Below, in pieces: positions 52,756 through 61,379 of a DNA stretch of 64,000 nt. Each line of letters begins with the position of its first letter. Positions within the stretch are counted from its first letter, which is position 1. Origin of the DNA: Streptomyces sp. DH24 (lineage in GTDB: Bacteria; Actinomycetota; Actinomycetes; Streptomycetales; Streptomycetaceae); contig NZ_JARVKW010000015.1 of assembly GCF_029813775.1 (NCBI RefSeq), positions 96,885 through 160,884 on the forward strand, in the 5' to 3' direction. The translations under genes were made by a program, and so were the position numbers. The notes below the pieces were generated by a model. It did not search any database and was not told where the DNA came from. It worked only from the letters and a program-made list of their open reading frames with translations.

Positions 52756-53889
52756 ATGGACGGCCGCATGCGGCGAAGAACGAAGGGGCCGCGGCGCGCA
52801 CCCGAGAGCGCCGTCCACGAACCGGCCGGAGGGCCGCACCGGGCCGAGAACCCGGTCGGCGGCAAGTGGCTGTCCCGCGGCACGGACGGACGGCTCGCCG
52901 CCTTCGCCCTGGCTCCGGGCGTGCTGCTGCGCTGGACCGAGGCACGCCCCGGCGGGCCCGACTGGGACGGCCCGGAGTCCTTCCCCGTCCCGCCCGGACT
53001 GAGCCACCTCTCCATTTCCCAGGGCGCCAACGGCTATCTGCACTTCCTGGCCCACCGCACCCGGCAGAACGCCGAGGGCCGGACCACGACCGACCTGATG
53101 TACTCCATGCAGTACCAGTCGGGCCGTCCGCTCAACGAGTGGCGCGCGATCGGCAACCCGTACAAGGCCGAGGACGAGCGCCACGCGCGCCTGGGCCGTC
53201 CCACCGGTGCCGTCGACGGCGCGGGCACCCTGCACGTGTTCGTCCGCAACGCCGGGCGCGGCCTGCACGTGCGGCACGAGGACAAGGACGGCAAGTGGCG
53301 TCCGTGGCAGGACCTGCGCGGCAGCGCTCTGCACGAGGGCGTGACCGTCGGTGTCACCTCCAAGGGCCGCATCGGCGTGCTCGGCCCGTCCGAGAAGCCC
53401 CTGCACCACTGGCAGCAGGCGGTCCAGGGCGGCGCGTTCGAACGTCTTGAGGACAAGCACGTGACGATGGTCCCGGGCACCGGCGTGGCCCTGGAGACCG
53501 CGGAGGACCAGCTCACCTTCTACGTCGCCGACGCGTACTCGCCGAACCTGCTGGCGATCCGCCCGAACGGTTCGATCGTGCCGATCGGCGGCGCCCCGGG
53601 CGGCGGTGCCCTCTGCGCGCTGCGCACGGTCATCGACGGGCAGGACTGCACCGTCCTCGTGCACCGCGGGGTCGGCGGCACGCCCGTGTTCGGCGCGTTC
53701 GTCACCAACGCCGAGGAGTGGGGCGTGCAGTGGGCGGACGTCGGCCGACCGTGCCTCGGGGACCCCGCGACGGTGCTGGACGCGCACGGCCGGATCGTGG
53801 TCGCCATGCTCGGCACGGACGGGATCCCGCGCGTCACCCGCCAGTCGTCGGAGTCCGGGCTCACGCTCGGGCAGTGGCGCGGGATCTGA
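52756..53889 (+). CDS. Hypothetical propeller-like protein next to the nonulosonate cluster
   Basis: I do not recognise a named family for this 377-residue protein. After a basic, disordered N terminus of about 35 residues it consists of repeated beta units, each with a Trp/Gly-rich turn (VLLRWTEARPGGPDWDGPES, DKDGKWRPWQDLRGS, AEEWGVQWADVGRP) and DGRLAAF/GTLHVFV/GRIVVAM-type strands. This suggests a five- or six-bladed beta-propeller like PLL-type or fucose-binding lectins. No signal peptide is clear. It is convergent with the last gene of the nonulosonic acid operon, 51 nt apart. A TACAAT -10-like box lies at 52700-52705. Confidence 0.65.
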   Translation: MDGRMRRRTKGPRRAPESAVHEPAGGPHRAENPVGGKWLSRGTDGRLAAFALAPGVLLRWTEARPGGPDWDGPESFPVPPGLSHLSISQGANGYLHFLAHRTRQNAEGRTTTDLMYSMQYQSGRPLNEWRAIGNPYKAEDERHARLGRPTGAVDGAGTLHVFVRNAGRGLHVRHEDKDGKWRPWQDLRGSALHEGVTVGVTSKGRIGVLGPSEKPLHHWQQAVQGGAFERLEDKHVTMVPGTGVALETAEDQLTFYVADAYSPNLLAIRPNGSIVPIGGAPGGGALCALRTVIDGQDCTVLVHRGVGGTPVFGAFVTNAEEWGVQWADVGRPCLGDPATVLDAHGRIVVAMLGTDGIPRVTRQSSESGLTLGQWRGI

Positions 53890-53940
53890 CGGGACGCCGG
53901 GCCGGTCGGGGCCCGTGGCCCACCGCCCGGCGGAACGGCG

Positions 53941-54969
53941 TCAGCGCCCCACCGGGCTGGGGCGCATGCTCGGCAGTCCGTGCCGGCGCTGCGCCGACTC
54001 GGCCATGCCGCGCAGGAAGCCCACCGCGTGGGACGTCGTGTCGGGCGTGAACCAGGCCTCGGCAACCTCGCACAGCTCCACCCGGACGCCCCGGCCGCGC
54101 AGGACGATGGGCAGCGTGTGCGCGACGGTGGACGGGAACGTCAGGACCGTGTGCCCGACGGGCCCCTGGGCCGCGAGGAGTTCCAGCGGCAGATCGGGGC
54201 GCAGGACGCGCACGCCCGTGGCGTCGGCGATCCGCCGGAGCTTGTCCCTGCTCTCCCGGCGGTGGGCGAGGTACCGGTCCACGCCCCGGGCGCGGACGAT
54301 GGAGCTCACCGCCCGCAGGTAGTGCTCCTCCCCCACGATGCCGGTCTCGACCAGCGAGGTGCCCAGCAGGTCGGCGCCGCCGCGCACGGTGGGGCGGGGG
54401 AACCGGGAACGGGTCCAGGCGTACTCGTTGGAGGCGATCCGGATGCCCGGGGGCGGAGCGACCTCCATGCAGGTGAACAGCGTGCGTTCCAGCTCCGGTT
54501 CGGTGAGCCAGGTCATCGCCCGGCCGCCCCGTCCGGTGCCGCCCGCCTGCTGGTGCCAGCGGGTCAGCCCCCGGCCCTCGGTGACGATGCGCACGAACTC
54601 CGTGGTGGCCGTTCCGTCGTCGACGATGACCAGTTCCCGGGCGGTGGCGGAGGGCAGCAGCATCTGCACCATGCCGGAGAACAGGTCGCCGACGACGAGC
54701 CGGCCGGCCGCCGCGACCAGTTTGCGGACGGCGGCGATCTGCCGCATCCGGCTCATCGTCCCGGACCGCACCTCGAACCGGGTGATCTCCAGGCCGCCCG
54801 CGGCGGCCAGTTCCCCGACGCGGGCCAGCTGGACCCTGGACCAGGCGTCCGTCGGCAGCAGGACCGCCACCCGGAGTGCGGGGCCCTCGCCCTGATGGCA
54901 GGCGTGCGCCCATTCGGCCACGTTCAGCAGCTGGGCGGGGCTCTCCACCAGGGCGAGGGTCGTCGTCAC
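53941..54969 (-). CDS. Polysialyltransferase/GT52-like glycosyltransferase
   Basis: This 342-residue protein resembles bacterial sialyltransferase-type (GT52/POLYST) enzymes. The opening is VTTTLALVESPAQLLNVAEW; the central segment is VGDLFSGMVQMLLPSATARE followed by LVIVDDGTATTEFVRIV. The C-terminal half holds the nucleotide-binding GHTVLTFPSTVAHTLPIVLR motif. It probably transfers the CMP-activated nonulosonate to an acceptor or growing polymer in the cytoplasm. GTG 54969 overlaps the neuB stop by 4 nt, so it is the coupled last gene of the leftward operon. The exact donor and linkage are unknown. Confidence 0.75.
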   Translation of the reverse strand: MTTTLALVESPAQLLNVAEWAHACHQGEGPALRVAVLLPTDAWSRVQLARVGELAAAGGLEITRFEVRSGTMSRMRQIAAVRKLVAAAGRLVVGDLFSGMVQMLLPSATARELVIVDDGTATTEFVRIVTEGRGLTRWHQQAGGTGRGGRAMTWLTEPELERTLFTCMEVAPPPGIRIASNEYAWTRSRFPRPTVRGGADLLGTSLVETGIVGEEHYLRAVSSIVRARGVDRYLAHRRESRDKLRRIADATGVRVLRPDLPLELLAAQGPVGHTVLTFPSTVAHTLPIVLRGRGVRVELCEVAEAWFTPDTTSHAVGFLRGMAESAQRRHGLPSMRPSPVGR

Positions 54970-55880
54970 GCGGCCGGGACCGCCGATTCGGCGACGACGC
55001 CGGCGACGCGGCGCAGCTTCTTCATCGGGCCGAGCTCGGACTCGTAGACCTTCTTCACGCCGTCGCCGAGGGAGGCCTCGATGGTGCGGATGTCGCGCAC
55101 CAGGCGCGTGAGGCCCTGCGGCTCGACGGAGGCGGCCTGGTCGGAGCCCCACATGGCGCGGTCCAGGGTGATGTGACGCTCCACCATGCAGGCGCCCAGG
55201 GCGACCGCGGCGACCGTGGTCTGCAGGCCGATCTCGTGGCCGGAGTAGCCGATCGGGACGTTCGGGAACTCCTTCCGCAGGGTGTTGATGGCGCGGAGGT
55301 TGAGCTCCTCGGCCTTCGCCGGGTACGTCGAGGTGGCGTGCAGCAGGACGATGTTCTCGCTGCCCAGCACCTCGACCGCGTGCCGGATCTGGGCCGGGGT
55401 CGACATGCCGGTGGACAGGATGACCGTCTTGCCGGTGGCACGCAGGGCGCGCAGCAGCTCGTCGTCGGTGAGGGACGCGGAGGCGACCTTGTGGGTGGGG
55501 ACGTCGAACTTCTCCAGGAAGGCCACGGCCTCGGTGTCCCACGGGGAGGCGAACCAGTCGATGTTCTTGGACTTGCAGTACTCGTCGATGCGGCGGTACT
55601 CGTCCTCGCCGAACTCCACGCGGTGGCGGTAGTCGATGTACGTCATCCGGCCCCAGGGGGTGTCGCGCTCGATGTCCCACTGGTCGCGCGGGGTGCAGAT
55701 CTCCGGCGTGCGCTTCTGGAACTTGACCGCGTCGCAGCCGGCGTCCGCGGCGGCGTCGATGAGCTTGAAGGCGTTCTCGATGTCGCCGTTGTGGTTGATG
55801 CCGATCTCGCCGATGACGTAGGCGGGCGCGCCGTGACCGACCACGCGGGTACCGATCTGGCGGACAGGATGGTGCTGCAT
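54966..55880 (-). CDS. neuB: NeuB-type nonulosonic acid (sialic acid/Kdn-family) synthase
   Basis: This 304-residue enzyme condenses phosphoenolpyruvate with a 6-carbon sugar, probably N-acetylmannosamine or mannose, or their 6-phosphate. Conserved NeuB elements are VIGEIGINHNGDIENAFKLI, AVKFQKRTPE, ILSTGMSTPAQI, ATSTYPAKAEELNLRAI, IGYSGHEIG and MVERHITLDRAMWGSD. It ends about 40-50 residues earlier than classical NeuB proteins, which carry a C-terminal SAF (antifreeze-like) domain; none is visible. The neighbouring fused phosphatase suggests a 9-phosphate intermediate. It starts 5 nt after the upstream synthetase stop. Confidence 0.92.
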   Translation of the reverse strand: MQHHPVRQIGTRVVGHGAPAYVIGEIGINHNGDIENAFKLIDAAADAGCDAVKFQKRTPEICTPRDQWDIERDTPWGRMTYIDYRHRVEFGEDEYRRIDEYCKSKNIDWFASPWDTEAVAFLEKFDVPTHKVASASLTDDELLRALRATGKTVILSTGMSTPAQIRHAVEVLGSENIVLLHATSTYPAKAEELNLRAINTLRKEFPNVPIGYSGHEIGLQTTVAAVALGACMVERHITLDRAMWGSDQAASVEPQGLTRLVRDIRTIEASLGDGVKKVYESELGPMKKLRRVAGVVAESAVPAA

Positions 55881-55885
55881 GCTGA

Positions 55886-57085
55886 TCAGAGAGCCTTTCC
55901 AAGAAGGTGTGCTGCTATTTCGCGGACAACGCCGTGGCCCCCGCGTGACGTGGTCACGGCGCGCGCTCGTTCACGGACGATGTCGTGGGCGTCGGCCACG
56001 GCCACGGGCCAGCCGACGAGTTCGAAGCAGGGCAGGTCGTTGACGTCGTTGCCGGCGTAGAGGATGCGGCCGGGGTCGATGCCCTCGGCCTCGTACCACT
56101 TGCGCAGTTCGACGTCCTTGCTCTCCACCCCCTGGATCACGGGGATGCGGAGCTTGCGTGCCCTGGCGGAGACCACCGGGTTGGTCTCGCTGGAGAGGAC
56201 GAGGACGGGGACGCCCGCCTTGCGGAGGCGGGCGATGCCCATGCCGTCGCCCCGGTGGACGACCACGGTCTCGCGCCCGTCGGCGTCGATCCACACGCGG
56301 TCGTCGGTCTGGGTGCCGTCGAAGTCGAGGACGACCGCGTCGACGTCGGCGCGGGTCGGGAACCGGGGTTCGTCGACGAGGCCGGCCAGTGCCCGGGCCC
56401 GTGCGAGGTCGGCGGGGTCGTCGATCTCCAGGGTGCGGGCCGGGTCGACGGGCACGGCCGCCACGTTCCCGAAGAAGCGGTGGTTCTTGTCGCGGAAGCC
56501 CTGGGCGCGCATGGCGTAGGCGGCGCCGGTCTCCAGGAACTCCTCGGGCCGGTCCTGGCGGCGCAGCCGTTCGGCGCTGTCGTGGTTGACGCCCTCGGCG
56601 GCCACGACGACCGACTGCCCCTCCTCGCGGATGCCGCGCCACACGAAGCCGTGGAACGGCGAGGCGGTGAACGCCGAGTCGGCGCCGCCGTCCAGCACGG
56701 CCGACACCACGCCGTCGATGTCCTGTGCGGTGAGGAAAGGGCTGGTGGCCTGCACGAACAGCAGCACGTCGGTGAGTTCGCCGTGCCGCTCCTCGATGAC
56801 GTCGAGGGCGTGCAGCAGCGCGGACTCGCTGGACGCCGTGTCCGAGGCGAGGCCGGCGGGCCGCACGACGACCTCGGCGCCGTGCCGGCGGGCCTCCTCG
56901 GCGATGTCGTCGGCGTCGGTGCTCACCACGACGCGGGTCACCCGGCCCGCCCCCCGGCAGGCGCGCACGGCACGGCCGACGAGCGACACGCCCGCGACCG
57001 GCGCGACGTTCTTGCCGGGGATGCCCTTGGAGCCGCCGCGGGCCGGGATGACGGCCACGACGACTGGGTTGGAATGTGCTGACAT
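55886..57085 (-). CDS. CMP-nonulosonate cytidylyltransferase fused to a KdsC-type HAD phosphatase (NeuA-HAD)
   Basis: This protein is 399 residues from ATG 57085. Residues 1-230 are a CMP-sialate synthetase: VVAVIPARGGSKGIPGKNVA, TRVVVSTDADDIAEEARRHG, VLLFVQATSPFLTAQDIDGV. Residues 240-399 are a KdsC-like HAD phosphatase: VVLDFDGTQTDDRVWID, VLVLSSETNPVVSARARKL and ILYAGNDVNDLPCF. The same order occurs in animal CMAS. The pairing predicts removal of a 9-phosphate from the NeuB product, then CMP activation, on one polypeptide. It lies directly before neuB, 5 nt apart. Confidence 0.9.
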   Translation of the reverse strand: MSAHSNPVVVAVIPARGGSKGIPGKNVAPVAGVSLVGRAVRACRGAGRVTRVVVSTDADDIAEEARRHGAEVVVRPAGLASDTASSESALLHALDVIEERHGELTDVLLFVQATSPFLTAQDIDGVVSAVLDGGADSAFTASPFHGFVWRGIREEGQSVVVAAEGVNHDSAERLRRQDRPEEFLETGAAYAMRAQGFRDKNHRFFGNVAAVPVDPARTLEIDDPADLARARALAGLVDEPRFPTRADVDAVVLDFDGTQTDDRVWIDADGRETVVVHRGDGMGIARLRKAGVPVLVLSSETNPVVSARARKLRIPVIQGVESKDVELRKWYEAEGIDPGRILYAGNDVNDLPCFELVGWPVAVADAHDIVRERARAVTTSRGGHGVVREIAAHLLGKAL

Positions 57086-57186
57086 ATCAGACCTCGGGGT
57101 GCGGCGGGTGACAGATGTGCCGCGCACGGGCCCCGTGCGCGGGGTGATGGGGGGAGGAGAGGAGAGGGAAGCGGCGGGCCGGGGTC

Positions 57187-58470
57187 TCAGAGACCGCCCC
57201 AGCGCTGGATCTTCGGCGCGACCGTCTGGACCCCGAACCGGTACGCACGGCGCAGCGCCTTGCGTGAGGTCCGGGCCAGCAGGCCGGGCCGCCTGCCGAC
57301 GGAGTGCGCCGAGTGGGGCAGCGCGGTTCCGTCGGGGGCCAGGCCGCGCCTGGCCAGGAGCCGGGGCAGATAACCTGCGGCGTTCTGCATGGTGTAGTAC
57401 GGCCGGATCGGCGGCAGCGCGGTCCGGCTCAGGGCGGTGACGCGCTGCCGCAGCTGGGCGTACGGGTCCTGGGCCAGGATGCCCTGTTCCTCCAGCCAGC
57501 CCGGGTGGGCGTAGGGCTGGGCGCCCTCGTCGATCTCGTTCCAGGAGGCGACGCAGCCGGAGCCGGTGAAGTAGTGGTTGCCGTGCGGTTCACGGACGCC
57601 GAGGTCGCTGAGGATCACCGTGGGGATGCCGCGGTGCATGGACTCCAGGGCGGCGGTGGAGCTGACGGTGACCAGGAGGTCGGTGCGGTCGAGGACCTCG
57701 GCCATGTTGCCGTAGAGGAACCGCAGGTTGGGCGGCAGCGGTTCGCCGAGCTGCTCGGCCAGGGTCTCGTAGTGGTAGGGCTCGATGTGGGTGGTCTGCT
57801 CGCCGGGCTTGGAGCGCAGCTTGACGAGCACCTCGCGGCCGGGGCGCAGTCTGGCGTGCTGGATGGCGCGGCGCAGGATGTAGATCCGACCGTCGCGGTC
57901 CTCGGGCACCGACGGCTGCACGGCGAAGGTCACGGTGAACGGGTGCGCGGCGCCGGTGCGCAGCGGGTCGTACTGCTGCTCGGCGAGGAACGGCAGCGCC
58001 GTCTGCACGACACAGCTGTCGTCGATGCCGAGTCCGCGGTAGATCTCCCGGAACCGGCGGGCGTCGAAGGGGCTGTTGGCGAGCACCACGTCGGCACCGG
58101 CGCGCAGCAGCAGACCGTCCGTCAGGTTCTCGTAGACCACGCCGACGTAGCCGGTGACGAGGACCGGGCGGCGCGGGGCGCCCTCGAAGGTGCGGGCGAG
58201 GCCGTGCAGGATCGCCTGGGTGGTGCCGCCGACGGAGCCCACGATCAGCACGTCGGCCTGGGCCAGTGCGGGGCTGGTGACGAACTCGGGGACCGAGGAC
58301 TGCGTCACCGTGTCGGGCCGGATGCCGACCTCGGCCATCTGGCGTTCGGTGGGGGTGGCACGCCCGTTGAGCATGTGTGCGTGCACCCGGGGTGCGGGGT
58401 GGAGCCGTTGCGCCAACTCGCCACCCCACTTCCACCGGGTGTCGGAGTCGGCGAGCACGTGTATGCGCAT
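57187..58470 (-). CDS. DUF6716-like putative glycosyltransferase
   Basis: This 427-residue cytosolic protein has a GT-B-like organisation. The N-terminal half holds LADSDTRWKWGGELAQRL and VLIVGSVGGTTQAILHGLAR. The C-terminal half holds LRFLYGNMAEVLDRTDLLVT, VSSTAALESMHRGIPTVILS and DLGVREPHGNHYF, similar to the nucleotide-binding region of CDP-glycerol or polysialyltransferase-type enzymes. A basic C terminus (SRKALRRAYRFG) may bind the membrane. It sits in the nonulosonic acid operon, about 100 nt upstream of the CMP synthetase gene, and probably adds a sugar to the polymer. The substrate is unknown. Confidence 0.75.
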   Translation of the reverse strand: MRIHVLADSDTRWKWGGELAQRLHPAPRVHAHMLNGRATPTERQMAEVGIRPDTVTQSSVPEFVTSPALAQADVLIVGSVGGTTQAILHGLARTFEGAPRRPVLVTGYVGVVYENLTDGLLLRAGADVVLANSPFDARRFREIYRGLGIDDSCVVQTALPFLAEQQYDPLRTGAAHPFTVTFAVQPSVPEDRDGRIYILRRAIQHARLRPGREVLVKLRSKPGEQTTHIEPYHYETLAEQLGEPLPPNLRFLYGNMAEVLDRTDLLVTVSSTAALESMHRGIPTVILSDLGVREPHGNHYFTGSGCVASWNEIDEGAQPYAHPGWLEEQGILAQDPYAQLRQRVTALSRTALPPIRPYYTMQNAAGYLPRLLARRGLAPDGTALPHSAHSVGRRPGLLARTSRKALRRAYRFGVQTVAPKIQRWGGL

Positions 58471-58521
58471 CGCCTGTGATCCTTCGTCGCCTGCTCGTCG
58501 CTGTTCGGGAACTCTCGCGGG

Positions 58522-60294
58522 TCAGCCCACGGCCATGGACCTGGCCGCCTTGCGCGCGCCGCGCGCCTTGACCAGCCGGGCCGCGGCGGCGGACTCCGGG
58601 TTGATGCGCAGCGCCTCCTGCGCCGCGAAGACCCGCAGGGCCTTGCCCTCGCGCCCCATCAGGGCGGCCACCTCGGCGATCTTGATCCAGGTCATCGCGC
58701 GGTCGTCCCCGGACATCGCGGCGAGCGACAGCATCCGCTTCGCCTGCTCCAGGTCGCCGTCGCCGATGTGGACGCGGGCCATGCCGATCAGGACGTCCAT
58801 CGGCTTGCGGTCCTTGAGGATCTGCTCGCCGATGCGCCGGGCGGCGTCCAGGTCGCCCGCCTGCAGGTGTTCCCGGAAGGAGTCGACGGTGATCTCCTCC
58901 AGCGCGGGCCTGCCCTTGGTACCGGCCTTGCCCCGCTTGCCCTTGCGTTCCTTCTCGGCCTGCTCCAGGGCGCGCATCTCGGCGTCCGAGGGCGCGCCGG
59001 GCAGCGACAGCTTGTAGAGCAGGTCGGGCTTGAAGTGCATGCGCAGCGCGGGCCGCGCCTCCATCTGCGGCAGGGCGCGGGTGACGTAGGCGACGGCGCG
59101 GTCCCGCAGGTGCGGGTTGCGCTCGGGCTGCATGCAGTAGCCGACGGCGGCCACGTACTCGGCGAGTTCTCCGCGCACCCAGTCGGGGTTGGCCAGCAGG
59201 TCGGGCGCGGAGAAGCCGGCGCCCTCCAGGTCGGGGAGGGCGACCTCGCAGATGGTCACCGGGATGCGGTTGCTGTTGGGGTACGGCCGCAGCTTGCGCA
59301 GCACCTCGCGGGCGCCCACGGCGGCGGCCGGGATGCCGTAGACCGCGCGGGCGGTGAACAGGCCGGTGGAGAAGCAGCCGATGACCGCCCGGGGGCGCAC
59401 GTGGCCGAAGACGGCCTCGGCGAGCAGCGGGGTCTCCAGCACCACCAGCTGGACGTTGAGTTCCTGGGCGCGCACCACGAGGGAGTCGCTGAAGCTCTGC
59501 GGGGCGCTCGGGTGGGGCTTGAAGAGGACGGAGGTGAAGCCGAGGCCGACGGCGGCCTCGAACATCCGCAGGTGCAGCCGCTCCTCTTCCTCCTCGGTGA
59601 GCAGCCCGATGCTGGACAGGTACTGGCCGAGCAGCATGGCCACGCCGTTGCGGCCGGCCGGGAAACCGGCCGGGAGCGCCGCGCGCAGCGCCGGTACGCA
59701 GGACTGCCCGAACTCGGCGAACACCCGCTGCACGGCGTCGGTTCGGACGGGCTCGCTGGGCACGCCGTACTCGGTGAGCAGCAGGGGGCGCAGGCCGGGG
59801 ATGAGTTCCAGGTAGAGGGTGCGGCGGATGCGCGAGTGGACGTCGCGGGCCAGTTCGTTGCGGGTGGGGCCGTAGGTCATGAGGCCGTCGGCGTACACCG
59901 TGATCCACGCGTTGCGGAAGATCTTGCAGAACGTCAGCGCCGGCTTGACCTGGATGGACTCCACGACGAGTTCCATCGGGCCGTCGGGGATGTTCCAGCG
60001 CAGGCCGAGCAGTTCGCGCCACATGGACACGTCCTGGGTGCGCGGGTCCCACAGGCTCGGGTGGTACGGGAAGATCACCTCGTTCCACGAGATGACCGCG
60101 TCGAAGCGGGGGCGCAGCGACTCGAAGCCCTGCATCGCGTCGAGCGGGGTGGTGACCTCCGGGATCTCGGTGTTGGTGCACACGACGAGGATGCGCCGGG
60201 CGCTGCCCGCCGGGCCGAACTGTCCGGCGTCGATGGCGGCGGACAGGGTCAGGGCACCGTAGAGCGTGGAGGCGACGAAGATCTGGGTCGACAT
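58522..60294 (-). CDS. Polysialyltransferase-like protein with C-terminal TPR region
   Basis: This 590-residue protein has an N-terminal polysialyltransferase-like domain of about 430 residues: STQIFVASTLYGALTLSAAI, FDAVISWNEVIFPYHPSLWD, VLFKPHPSAPQSFSDSL, VIGCFSTGLFTARAVYG. The HP motif and the S-T-G donor motif of POLYST enzymes are recognisable. A Lys-rich linker (near residue 445, EKERKGKRGKAGTKG) leads to TPR-like helices (LQAGDLDAARRIGEQILKDR, VHIGDGDLEQAKRMLSLAAM). The TPRs could recruit partners or measure polymer length. ATG 60294 overlaps the upstream GT2 stop (ATGA), so expression is coupled. Confidence 0.8.
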   Translation of the reverse strand: MSTQIFVASTLYGALTLSAAIDAGQFGPAGSARRILVVCTNTEIPEVTTPLDAMQGFESLRPRFDAVISWNEVIFPYHPSLWDPRTQDVSMWRELLGLRWNIPDGPMELVVESIQVKPALTFCKIFRNAWITVYADGLMTYGPTRNELARDVHSRIRRTLYLELIPGLRPLLLTEYGVPSEPVRTDAVQRVFAEFGQSCVPALRAALPAGFPAGRNGVAMLLGQYLSSIGLLTEEEEERLHLRMFEAAVGLGFTSVLFKPHPSAPQSFSDSLVVRAQELNVQLVVLETPLLAEAVFGHVRPRAVIGCFSTGLFTARAVYGIPAAAVGAREVLRKLRPYPNSNRIPVTICEVALPDLEGAGFSAPDLLANPDWVRGELAEYVAAVGYCMQPERNPHLRDRAVAYVTRALPQMEARPALRMHFKPDLLYKLSLPGAPSDAEMRALEQAEKERKGKRGKAGTKGRPALEEITVDSFREHLQAGDLDAARRIGEQILKDRKPMDVLIGMARVHIGDGDLEQAKRMLSLAAMSGDDRAMTWIKIAEVAALMGREGKALRVFAAQEALRINPESAAAARLVKARGARKAARSMAVG

Positions 60295-61379
60295 CAGGCG
60301 GTGACCCCGATGGCCTGCGGATTCTGCCGCTGGTTCGGCCGGCCGGGGCGGGGCGCCCAGGTGGCGCGGCGTCCGTTGTTGGGCAGGTACCGCACGTCGG
60401 CGTCGTCCGGGCGGGGCTCGGGCACGGCCAGGTCGCGCACGGAGTTGATGAGCCTCGCGCGCTTCTCGCCCATCTCGTCCAGCGTCCGGTCCAGCAACTG
60501 CTGCGGCAGCCGTTCGAGGGCGCCCGCGATCCGGCTCTTGAGCAGGGCGCGCACGTCGTCCTCGTAGGTGTCGGCGCGGTCCAGGTGGATGGCCATCATG
60601 GCGCAGTAGGTGCGGATCACCTTGGGCATGATGTGCGGGCCCCAGGGGTGGGCGGCGACCTCCCGGGCGACCCGGTCGAAGCACGGGATGAAGTCGAGCT
60701 GGCGCTCGTCGGGGATGCGGGTCAGGGAGGTGCTGACGTCGCGGCGGTAGAAGATGCCCGCCAGGTCGACGGCCGCGTAGGAGTCGGTGTGCAGGTGCAG
60801 CCGCCAGGTCCACATCCGGTCCTCGGCGGTGCGCAGCTTCTCGTCGAAGAACAGCAGGTCCCGGCTCGCGAGCACCTCGCGGTCGAAGATGCCGGCCCAG
60901 ACCAGCGGATAGTCCACCATGGTCGAGGCGTTGACCGGCATGATCGACTGGATCGGCTGGAGCGGGGTGTTCCGCACGGCCTGCGGGGAGCGCACGACCT
61001 CGCGCTTCTTGCCGACGACGCGGATGTGGTCGGTGCGCACGAAGTGGCAGCCGAGCTGCTCGATGGCGTCCACCAGCCGGCTCAGGTAGCCGGGCGCGAA
61101 CCAGTCGTCGCCGTCGAGGAACGCGACGTACTTGCCGGACGCGAGCCGCAGGCCGGCGTTGCGGGTGGCCGAGATGCCGGAGTTCTGCGGGGTGCGGTAG
61201 AGCATGGCGCCGGGGACCTTGCGGATCTCCCGCTGCAGGATCTCGGCGGTGCCGTCCGTGGAGCAGTCGTCGATGACGATGAACTCGAAGTCACCGCGGG
61301 CGTTGAAGGCCAGGGACTTGAGAGTGGTGGCACAGTAGTCGCGCACGTTGTACATGGGCACGATGACGGAAAGCTTCAC
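60294..61379 (-). CDS. Family 2 glycosyltransferase
   Basis: This 361-residue GT-A enzyme opens with VKLSVIVPMYNVRDYCATTL, then FIVIDDCSTDGTAEILQREI, ISATRNAGLRLASGKYVAFL and the DxD-type motif DGDDWF. The C-terminal half is helical and carries a basic, Pro/Arg/Gln-rich tail. It is the first gene of the leftward nonulosonic acid operon and may start or link the polymer. GTG 61379 is chosen because it begins the GT-A strand; the open frame continuing upstream runs into the promoter region and encodes nothing recognisable. Confidence 0.85.
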   Translation of the reverse strand: MKLSVIVPMYNVRDYCATTLKSLAFNARGDFEFIVIDDCSTDGTAEILQREIRKVPGAMLYRTPQNSGISATRNAGLRLASGKYVAFLDGDDWFAPGYLSRLVDAIEQLGCHFVRTDHIRVVGKKREVVRSPQAVRNTPLQPIQSIMPVNASTMVDYPLVWAGIFDREVLASRDLLFFDEKLRTAEDRMWTWRLHLHTDSYAAVDLAGIFYRRDVSTSLTRIPDERQLDFIPCFDRVAREVAAHPWGPHIMPKVIRTYCAMMAIHLDRADTYEDDVRALLKSRIAGALERLPQQLLDRTLDEMGEKRARLINSVRDLAVPEPRPDDADVRYLPNNGRRATWAPRPGRPNQRQNPQAIGVTA

